DNA of 64,000 nt, taken from contig JAISVB010000030.1 of NCBI GenBank assembly GCA_031271755.1, forward strand, positions 1 to 64,000. The letters run 5' to 3'. Shown here one piece after another: positions 18,310 to 25,165 of the stretch (positions are counted from its first letter, which is position 1; each line of letters opens with the position of its first letter). This DNA comes from Culturomica sp. Its GTDB lineage: Bacteria; Bacteroidota; Bacteroidia; Bacteroidales; Marinifilaceae. Position numbers and translations under genes: made by a program. Below the pieces are notes generated by a model. The model made no database searches and was not told where the DNA came from. It saw only the letters and a list, made by a program, of their open reading frames with translations.

Positions 18310-19245
18310 CTATTTCTTTAAATACCTCTCTTCCAATGCCTTTTTGTAAATATAGAGCGGAGGAAGAGAGTAACATACCCGGTAGTATTCCACATTTTGC
18401 TCATCCTCCAAATTGATAAATGTTACCTTGCCGTCAAGGATTCTCATTTGTGTTCCATAACGCTGTTTCAATCCTTTATTAACCATGATACGGTCATACA
18501 AGTAAGCCACATTGTGCGAATACGTATCGCCCTTGGCATACGCCTCCTGCAAAAATACCAGACACTTCTCTTGAAATGCCACATCATGGTCAGCATGCTG
18601 CGCAATGGCCCAAGCGGCCTGATCCCCCTTTTGCCCCATAACACTGTAACCGGGCCAACATTGATATACATCCAAAATAGAATCCAGAAAATGAGAGTTA
18701 GCCCGATCACACAAACGTCCTTTTTCTTCATATTCCTGTAATAAAAAAGTAGAATCAGCCAAATTCCTCAGACTATCCATTCGATGTAGTTCTCTGTAAT
18801 ACTGATCCCAATATTCTCTTTCTAAAAATTCATTAAGCAACAACGTATCAATGATCTTGAATTTGTTTTGCCGGTTTTGCAGGGCTCTTGAACGATATCC
18901 CTCGTATTCCGGGCGCTTTTTAATACAATTAAGCGCATTGTTAGGTTCCGGATCGAAATAATAACCTGCTTTTAAGGCCAAATCATAATAATAACTGGCC
19001 GAATCCGGTAAATTTTTATAGCAGAAACAGGCGGCAACCCGATATAAATCTCTGTCTATAAACGGTGGTTTGTGCTGTTCAATGGCTTCATCAACCAAAC
19101 CTTTGTAATGTATAATAGCCTCATCTCTCAAACCTTTCATCCAAAAGGAATCGGCTAAAAAACGGGAACGGCACTGCTCTTGAGAGTAACTGTTCGGAGA
19201 AAAAACCAACAAGAACAATATGACAAAAAGGTTATTCATTTTCAT
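18310..19245 (-). CDS. Exported DUF6624-type protein
   Basis: This encodes a 311-residue protein with a cleavable signal peptide (about 1-21, ending SYSQE). The middle part is helical and TPR-like in character (YKGLVDEAIEQ, DSASYYYDLALKAGYYF). The C-terminal half holds KGDQAAWAIAQHADHDVAF and YLYDRIMVNKGLKQRYGTQ, which match my memory of the DUF6624 family; no activity is established. It precedes the aspartic protease lipoprotein by 8 bp in the same direction. The pair is more A+T-rich than its surroundings, which hints at a different origin. Confidence 0.65.
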   Translation of the reverse strand: MKMNNLFVILFLLVFSPNSYSQEQCRSRFLADSFWMKGLRDEAIIHYKGLVDEAIEQHKPPFIDRDLYRVAACFCYKNLPDSASYYYDLALKAGYYFDPEPNNALNCIKKRPEYEGYRSRALQNRQNKFKIIDTLLLNEFLEREYWDQYYRELHRMDSLRNLADSTFLLQEYEEKGRLCDRANSHFLDSILDVYQCWPGYSVMGQKGDQAAWAIAQHADHDVAFQEKCLVFLQEAYAKGDTYSHNVAYLYDRIMVNKGLKQRYGTQMRILDGKVTFINLEDEQNVEYYRVCYSLPPLYIYKKALEERYLKK

Positions 19246-20101
19246 AAGAATTGTATTTTATTTTCAACTGCTAATTTGCAACAAAACAAACCTGTTAGAA
19301 AAGGAACGATTGCTGTTAAAACATTGGACATACTAACAAATAATTTGCTTGCGAAACAATCTTATCGACGCATAAATATAGCAATTAGATTTTAAAGTCA
19401 CCTTTTTCAAACCCGTTGTGCATTTAAAAAATCTGTATAAAAAAGTTGTTCATGTCGGATACAATCCGTGTATTTATTTGAATACCAATCAGATAATCAT
19501 CACAACCACCTTCGATGAAAGTTCCGAAAATACTTCACAAAAAAAACTCCCCCTCCACTTCTGATTCTGCAACCAATCCCATAGTTTGTATCCCGGAACC
19601 GGTAGCCCCGGAAAACTTAAAAAGTTGCAAACGATGTTCTCTGATAAAACGCCGGACAAACAGAAACAAAATTCAGACTCGTTCGAAGATATGCTGCATG
19701 AGATCGGTATTGTGCCATATCCAACACCCACTCCCATGGAATACACGACTTTAATTCTCTTTCCTATACAATGCTCCCGCCGCGCACCACGCCGTTCCGG
19801 AGATAAAAGACATAGTTTCAACGCACATCCCACAAAAACACCACGGTATTATAACGCTCTACGGACAGTTTATGGATGCTCTACGGACGCTCTATCGACG
19901 GTCTACCAAAGGCTGCGCAAAGGCCGTACAATGGTCATGTCTCTCGAAAAGAGCTATGCTGCGCCGACCTGTTACAAAGTGAATTTAACAGGATTGCAGC
20001 AATTATAAGATATTCAAGCTAAAGAAACCTTGCCTTCAACAAAGGGGGATAAACCAAACATGGCACGACGATAGCCAGAGGATGTTTTTTATACCGAATA
20101 T
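19246..20101. other. Gene-free stretch of about 0.85 kb
   Basis: Short open frames of 60-140 codons exist on both strands, but they lack recognisable domains and plausible starts, and one reads through the repeat at 19858, so I do not call any gene. The left part is A+T-rich. The only structure I can support is the 11-bp-periodic repeat. A segment resembling TCAGAAGTGG on the minus strand (near 19550-19563) also occurs beside the other repeat copy at 54.5 kb. Confidence 0.6.
19858..19925 (+). repeat. 11-bp-periodic dispersed repeat, copy A
   Basis: Four consecutive 11-mers share the pattern TYTAYSGAYRS: TCTACGGACAG, TTTATGGATGC, TCTACGGACGC and TCTATCGACGG, followed by TCTACCAAAGG and a less conserved tail with two AAAGGC motifs. 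A nearly identical block lies inverted at 54378-54445, so the unit is both internally periodic and dispersed. Confidence 0.85.
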
Positions 20102-20131
20102 TTTGTTTTTCAATATTTTGTAGTATCTTTG
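20102..20131 (+). promoter_or_regulatory. Promoter of the rimP-nusA-infB operon, TTTG-N18-TATCTTTG
   Basis: TTTG at 20102-20105 and TATCTTTG at 20124-20131 give a near-consensus Bacteroidota promoter. Transcription from it yields a leader of about 70 nt before rimP that contains the hairpin at 20161-20182. Confidence 0.7.
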
Positions 20132-20160
20132 CATCCGATTAGCATTCAGGTGCTTTGACG

Positions 20161-20182
20161 GAGGGGACGAAAACGTCCCCTC
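20161..20182 (+). promoter_or_regulatory. Leader hairpin upstream of rimP
   Basis: GAGGGGACG pairs perfectly with CGTCCCCTC around an AAAA tetraloop, ending 28 nt before the rimP ATG at 20211. Only three T follow, so it is a weak terminator at best. It may be a binding site or attenuator for operon control, or an mRNA stabilising element. The function is inferred. Confidence 0.55.
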
Positions 20183-20210
20183 TTTGCATGGTGAAACAAA
20201 GAAAAAACAG

Positions 20211-20678
20211 ATGCAGAATATAACCGGAATTCGGAAAATTGTGGAACAATTGACGGAAGGTACGGAACTGTTCTTAGTGGAACTGAAACTTTCCAAAGAG
20301 AATGTGATCCAGGTATTTATCGATTCTCCCACCGGGGTTGACATCGACACCTGCGGAACATTCAGCCGGGCGCTGGAAGAACGGCTGAACCGCGACGAAG
20401 AGGATTTTGAACTGACGGTGTCCAGCGCCGGGATCGGCTATCCGTTCAAAGTGCCGGGGCAATACCTGAAAAACAGGGGGAAACGGGTTTCTGTTCAAAC
20501 AACGGATGGTACGGTACGGGAAGGCATACTGCTCTCCTGGTCGGAAACGGGAATCGTACTCGAATGCGAAGAAAAGAGAGCGGCAGAGGGGAAAAAGAAA
20601 AAAGAAACGGTAAAAGTAACCGTCGCCCTATCCCCGGAAGAGGTAAAAGAGATCAGGGATGTCGTCAGCTTTAAATAA
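20211..20678 (+). CDS. rimP: Ribosome maturation factor RimP
   Basis: RimP helps 30S subunit assembly. The 155-residue product has an N-terminal domain with VDIDTCGTFSRALEERLNRDEEDFEL split over about 50-75 and the conserved VSSAGIGYPFKVPGQYLKNRGKRV region, followed by an SH3-like C-terminal domain. The family motif normally reads VSSPG; here it is VSSAG. I use the ATG at 20211 rather than an upstream in-frame TTG. It is first in the conserved rimP-nusA-infB order. Confidence 0.93.
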   Translation: MQNITGIRKIVEQLTEGTELFLVELKLSKENVIQVFIDSPTGVDIDTCGTFSRALEERLNRDEEDFELTVSSAGIGYPFKVPGQYLKNRGKRVSVQTTDGTVREGILLSWSETGIVLECEEKRAAEGKKKKETVKVTVALSPEEVKEIRDVVSFK

Positions 20679-20724
20679 AATCAATTTAAGAAATAATAAA
20701 ATCTAAAATAACTGCAAAACCAAA

Positions 20725-21966
20725 ATGGAAAATATTAATCTGATTGAATCATTTGCCGAATTTAAGGAGTTCAAGAATATTGACCGGGCAACCCTGATGA
20801 GCGTTCTGGAAGATGTTTTCAGAAGCACATTATTAAAACGGTTCGGAACAGACGAAAATTTTGACATTATCATCAATATCGACAAAGGCGACCTGGAGAT
20901 CTGGAGAAACCGGACGGTGGTGGAAGACGACAAGTTGGAAAACCCGGGCACGGAGATCACCCTCAGCGACGCCCGGAAGATCGACGAAGACTACGAAATC
21001 GGCGAAGAAGTGACAGACGAAGTGAAACTGGTGGATTTCGGGCGGCGGTCGGTTTTGGCGCTGCGTCAAAACCTCTCCGCCCGGATCTCGGAACTGGAAA
21101 AAGACAACATCTATACAAAATACAAAGACCGGATCGGACAGATCATCCTTGGAGAGGTATACCAGATCTGGAAAAAAGAGATGCTGATCCTGGATGATGA
21201 CGGCAACGAACTGATCCTGCCGAAACAGGAACAGATCCCCGGTGATTTTTTCAAAAAGGGAGACACCATCAAAGCGGTGGTTATCCGGGTGGAGATGAGA
21301 AATGCCAACCCGTACATCATCCTTTCCAGAACCTCCCCGGTATTCCTGGAGAGGCTGTTCGAAAACGAAGTGCCGGAGATATTCGACGGCCTGATCACCA
21401 TTAAAAACGTAGTCCGGGCGCCGGGCGAACGGGCAAAAGTAGCCGTGGAATCCTACGACGACCGGATCGACCCCGTAGGCGCCTGCGTCGGAATGAAAGG
21501 ATCCCGTATCCACGGTATCGTGCGGGAGTTGCGGAACGAAAACATCGACGTGATCAACTACACCAACAACATCCAGCTTTACATCACCCGGGCATTGAAT
21601 CCGGCCAAGATCAAAAACATCGAGATCAACGACAAAACAAAAAAAGCCAACGTATTCCTGAATCCGGAAGAGGTCTCTTTAGCGATCGGGAAAGGAGGGC
21701 AAAACATCAAATTGGCCAGCCAGTTGACCGGTTACGAAATCGATGTGTACCGTGAATTCAATGAATCCCGCGAAGAGGAAGACGTAAATTTGGACGAATT
21801 CCAGGACGAGATCGAAGGATGGGTGATCGACGAATTGAAGCGGATCGGATGCGACACGGCTAAAAATGTGCTGGAACTTTCCGCCGAAGAGTTGGAAAAG
21901 AGAACAGACCTGGAGATTGAAACCATCCGGGAAGTGCTGAACATCCTGAAAGCCGAATTTGAATAA
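20725..21966 (+). CDS. nusA: Transcription termination/antitermination factor NusA
   Basis: NusA binds RNA polymerase and modulates pausing, termination and antitermination. The 413-residue product has the N-terminal polymerase-binding domain (about 1-125), an S1 domain (about 130-200, IGQIILGEVYQIWKKEMLIL), two KH domains (about 225-345, with GACVGMKGSRI and SLAIGKGGQNIKLASQLTG), and a short acidic C-terminus with one helix-hairpin-helix-like segment. It lacks the longer C-terminal repeats found in some proteobacteria. It sits 46 bp after rimP. Confidence 0.97.
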   Translation: MENINLIESFAEFKEFKNIDRATLMSVLEDVFRSTLLKRFGTDENFDIIINIDKGDLEIWRNRTVVEDDKLENPGTEITLSDARKIDEDYEIGEEVTDEVKLVDFGRRSVLALRQNLSARISELEKDNIYTKYKDRIGQIILGEVYQIWKKEMLILDDDGNELILPKQEQIPGDFFKKGDTIKAVVIRVEMRNANPYIILSRTSPVFLERLFENEVPEIFDGLITIKNVVRAPGERAKVAVESYDDRIDPVGACVGMKGSRIHGIVRELRNENIDVINYTNNIQLYITRALNPAKIKNIEINDKTKKANVFLNPEEVSLAIGKGGQNIKLASQLTGYEIDVYREFNESREEEDVNLDEFQDEIEGWVIDELKRIGCDTAKNVLELSAEELEKRTDLEIETIREVLNILKAEFE

Positions 21967-21990
21967 ACCTTGTAAAAATCAACTCTCTAT

Positions 21991-24684
21991 ATGCCAGTAA
22001 GATTAAGTAAAACAGCCCGGGAATTTAATGTCGGAATCTCCACCATTGTAGAGTTCCTGCACAAAAAAGGGGTGAACATATCCACCGACCCCAATGCCAA
22101 ACTCTCCGACGAAGATTATGCTTTAGTGGCCAAAGAATTTTCGTCGGACAGCCAAGTGAAAAAGGAGTCCAGTATGGTCGACCTGAAAAATACCCGGAAG
22201 AAGAAAGAGACGATCTCCATCGACCACCAGGGACATATACAGGAAAACGACGAAACGGATTTTATTTCCGTAAAAGACGAAATTAAACTGGAAAACAACA
22301 TCCGGGTGGTGGACCGGATCGACCTCGACAAACCGAAAACGGTTGCTCCGCCTGCCGCCGAGAAAGAGGCTATAGAGAAACCGGCTGCGCAGGCACCCCA
22401 AACAGAGCCCGTCGTTGCAGCACAAACGGAAAGCGCCGGAGAACCCTCGCCCTTTAAAGTGGAACAGCCCGCCGTGAAAGAGGTGAAAGTGGTCGGCACC
22501 ATCGACTTGGCCGCGCTTAACCAGCGGACCCGTCCGCCCAAAAAGAGCAGGCTGGAAAAGGAACGGGAGAGAAAAGACCAGAAAAAACCGGTACCGGCGG
22601 AGAAAAGTGCAACGGCAGCGAAGGAAGAAGACGCAGACGCCCGCAAAAAGAGGAAACGGATCCGCTCGGACGAAAAGGTGCACATTCCGGCAGCTCCGGC
22701 AGCCGATAAAAACACCCGGATCGAGGAGAACAAGAAGAAGCTGAAAAAAATAAAGAATAAAAAACAGAACAAAGTCGAGATCACGGAGGAGGATGTAGAC
22801 AGGCAGATCAAAGATACCTTTGCCCGGTTAGGCAGCAAAGGAAAATCTTCCGCTTCCAAACACCGCCGGGACAAACGGGACGCCGTGCAGCAAAAAATGC
22901 AGGCGGAGATGGAGCAGGAGGAGAAAGAGAAAAGCGTCCTGAAACTGACGGAATTTGTGACCGTTGCCGAATTGGCCTCCATGATGGACATTCCGGTCAC
23001 CAACATCATCTCGGCCTGCATGAGCATCGGGCTTTTTGTCTCCATCAACCAGCGTCTGGATGCGGAAACGATTAACTTAGTGGCCGAAGAGTTCGGGTAT
23101 ACCGTTCAATTTGTCAGCGTAGAGATACAGGAAGCGATCGAGGAAGAGGAGGTGGATACCGACGAAAACATGCTTCCCCGCCCGCCCATCGTGACGGTCA
23201 TGGGACACGTAGACCACGGTAAAACCTCGTTGTTGGACTACATCCGCAACACCAACGTAATTGCCGGAGAGGCCGGGGGAATTACCCAGCACATCGGCGC
23301 TTACAGCGTAAAATTAGCCGACGGGCGGACCGTGACCTTTTTGGACACGCCCGGTCACGAAGCGTTTACGGCCATGCGTGCACGCGGCGCTCAGGTAACC
23401 GACATCGCCATCATCATCATTGCCGCGGACGACAACGTGATGCCGCAGACCATCGAGGCGATCAACCACGCCAGCGCTGCCGGCGTACCCATTGTGTTCG
23501 CCATCAACAAGATCGACAAACCGGGAGCCAATCCGGACAAGATCCGGGAAGAACTGGCCGCCATGAACTACTTAGTGGAAGAGTGGGGCGGTAAGTACCA
23601 GAGCCAGGAGATAGCCGCCAAACAGGGGCTGAACATCGAAGCGTTGCTGGAAAAAGTGTTGCTGGAAGCCGAAATGCTGGAACTGAAAGCCAACCCGAAC
23701 AAAAAAGCGGTGGGATCGGTCATCGAATCCTCCTTAGACAAAGGCCGCGGATATGTGGCGACTGTGCTGGTGCAAGCCGGAACCATGCAGGTGGGGGACG
23801 TTGTACTGGCCGGCCAGTTTTACGGGCACGTCAAGGCGATGTTCAACGAAAGAGGCAGCCGCCTGGAGCAGGCAGGCCCCTCTACCCCGGCGTTGATCCT
23901 GGGGTTGAACGGAGCGCCGCAGGCCGGAGACAAATTCAATGTGATGGGCAGTGAAAAAGAGGCCCGCACGTTGGCCAACAAGCGGGAGCAGTTGCAGCGG
24001 GAACAGGGACTAAGAACCCAGAAACACATTACATTGGACGAAATCGGACGACGGATCGCCATCGGCAATTTCCAGGAACTGAACGTCATTGTGAAGGGAG
24101 ACGTGGACGGCTCCATCGAAGCGCTTTCCGACTCCCTGATCAAGCTCTCTACCAACGAGATCCAGGTCAATGTGATCCACAAGGCCGTCGGACAGATCTC
24201 CGAAGGGGATGTCATGCTGGCTGCCGCTTCCAACGCCATCATCATCGGTTTCCAGGTACGCCCCTCTCTGAGCGCGCGGAAACTGGCCGAGAAGGAGGAG
24301 ATCGATATCCGCCTGTACTCCATTATCTACACCGCCATCGAAGAGATCAAAGCGGCCATGGAGGGGATGTTGTCGCCCGAAATCAAGGAAGAGGTGGTGG
24401 CTACCGTCGAAGTGCTGGAAACTTTCAAAATCTCCAAAGTGGGAACCATTGCCGGTTGTATTGTCCGGGACGGGAAAATTACCCGGAACTCCAAAATACG
24501 CGTGATCCGGGACGGCATCGTGATCCATACGGGCGACCTCGGTTCCCTGAAACGCTTCAAAGACGACGTGAAGGAGGTCAGCAAAGGATTCGAGTGCGGA
24601 TTGAATATCAACAACTTCAACGACCTGAAGATCGGAGACATGATCGAAGCCTACGAAGAAGTGGAAGTAAAGAAAACCCTGTAA
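21991..24684 (+). CDS. infB: Translation initiation factor IF-2
   Basis: IF-2 is the GTPase that brings fMet-tRNA to the 30S subunit and promotes subunit joining. The 897-residue product has an N-terminal IF2-N subdomain ([20 protein letters not shown]), a long Lys/Glu/Ala-rich low-complexity linker (about 50-310), a second IF2-N-like domain ([17 protein letters not shown]), the G domain starting near residue 400 with GHVDHGKT at 405-412, DTPGH and NKID, and then the beta-barrel and C-terminal domains. Spacing from nusA is 24 bp. Confidence 0.98.
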   Translation: MPVRLSKTAREFNVGISTIVEFLHKKGVNISTDPNAKLSDEDYALVAKEFSSDSQVKKESSMVDLKNTRKKKETISIDHQGHIQENDETDFISVKDEIKLENNIRVVDRIDLDKPKTVAPPAAEKEAIEKPAAQAPQTEPVVAAQTESAGEPSPFKVEQPAVKEVKVVGTIDLAALNQRTRPPKKSRLEKERERKDQKKPVPAEKSATAAKEEDADARKKRKRIRSDEKVHIPAAPAADKNTRIEENKKKLKKIKNKKQNKVEITEEDVDRQIKDTFARLGSKGKSSASKHRRDKRDAVQQKMQAEMEQEEKEKSVLKLTEFVTVAELASMMDIPVTNIISACMSIGLFVSINQRLDAETINLVAEEFGYTVQFVSVEIQEAIEEEEVDTDENMLPRPPIVTVMGHVDHGKTSLLDYIRNTNVIAGEAGGITQHIGAYSVKLADGRTVTFLDTPGHEAFTAMRARGAQVTDIAIIIIAADDNVMPQTIEAINHASAAGVPIVFAINKIDKPGANPDKIREELAAMNYLVEEWGGKYQSQEIAAKQGLNIEALLEKVLLEAEMLELKANPNKKAVGSVIESSLDKGRGYVATVLVQAGTMQVGDVVLAGQFYGHVKAMFNERGSRLEQAGPSTPALILGLNGAPQAGDKFNVMGSEKEARTLANKREQLQREQGLRTQKHITLDEIGRRIAIGNFQELNVIVKGDVDGSIEALSDSLIKLSTNEIQVNVIHKAVGQISEGDVMLAAASNAIIIGFQVRPSLSARKLAEKEEIDIRLYSIIYTAIEEIKAAMEGMLSPEIKEEVVATVEVLETFKISKVGTIAGCIVRDGKITRNSKIRVIRDGIVIHTGDLGSLKRFKDDVKEVSKGFECGLNINNFNDLKIGDMIEAYEEVEVKKTL

Positions 24685-24696
24685 TCCATATCCGTG

Positions 24697-25080
24697 ATGA
24701 AGATCGCAGTAATCGCCCACGACGGCAAAAAAGCAGAGATGGTAGCCTTCCTGAACCGGCACATGGACTTCCTGAAATCGGTCAATACGGACATTGTCGC
24801 CACCGGAACCACCGGAAAATATGCGCAACAGGCCGGCTTGGAGGTCGAACGCCTGTTGTCCGGCCCGTTGGGCGGGGACGCCCAGATCGCCGCCTTGGTA
24901 GCCGAAGGGAAGATCCGGATGGTGATCTTCTTCCGGGATCCGCTGGGCAAACACCCGCACGAACCGGACGTACAGATGTTGATGCGCGTCTGCGACGTTC
25001 ACAACGTCCCCATCGCCACCAATCCGGCCGCCGCCGAGCTTATGCTCCACGGCTTCTTAGATTCATTCTCCGATAAATAA
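24697..25080 (+). CDS. mgsA: Methylglyoxal synthase
   Basis: MgsA converts dihydroxyacetone phosphate to methylglyoxal, bypassing lower glycolysis when phosphate is short. The 127-residue product shows the family motifs IAHDGKK, GTTGKYAQQ, SGPLGGDAQI and FFRDPL, followed by NVPIATNPAAAE. A GTG directly precedes the ATG at 24697 and could add one residue. It starts 12 bp after infB and is probably read from the same transcript, an unexpected pairing of metabolic and translation genes. Confidence 0.96.
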   Translation: MKIAVIAHDGKKAEMVAFLNRHMDFLKSVNTDIVATGTTGKYAQQAGLEVERLLSGPLGGDAQIAALVAEGKIRMVIFFRDPLGKHPHEPDVQMLMRVCDVHNVPIATNPAAAELMLHGFLDSFSDK

Positions 25081-25131
25081 AGTGTCCCAAAAGCACTCAT
25101 CTGCTTCTCAGCTAAGCACTTTTGGGACACT
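25081..25131. repeat. 13-bp inverted repeat between convergent genes
   Basis: AGTGTCCCAAAAG at 25081-25093 is repeated perfectly inverted at 25119-25131, around a 25-base centre that can itself pair weakly (GCTT with AAGC). The left arm begins at the base after the mgsA stop. The minus-strand side is followed by TTTATTTAT, so it could terminate the transglutaminase transcript; the plus side has no T-run. Remnant transposon ends are an alternative. Confidence 0.75.
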
Positions 25132-25135
25132 CCTT

Positions 25136-25154
25136 CACCGTCTTACGGTCTTAC
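25136..25154 (-). repeat. Degenerate copy of the AGACCGTA octamer repeat
   Basis: On the minus strand the sequence contains one perfect AGACCGTA and one flanking variant, starting about 11 bp after the transglutaminase stop. Its counterpart is the perfect three-unit array just past the rsgA stop. Confidence 0.6.
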
Positions 25155-25165
25155 TATCTCCTCCA

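Noticed and set aside
19858..19925. CRISPR array
   Set aside because: The 11-bp units are contiguous without spacers, and no cas genes are present.
19489..20008. Open frames on both strands in the gene-free region (up to 140 codons)
   Set aside because: There is no recognisable domain, the starts are implausible, and one frame reads through the 11-bp repeat.
25081..25131. Complete miniature transposon
   Set aside because: The interval is only about 50 bp, no target-site duplication is evident, and terminator function is an adequate explanation for the minus strand.
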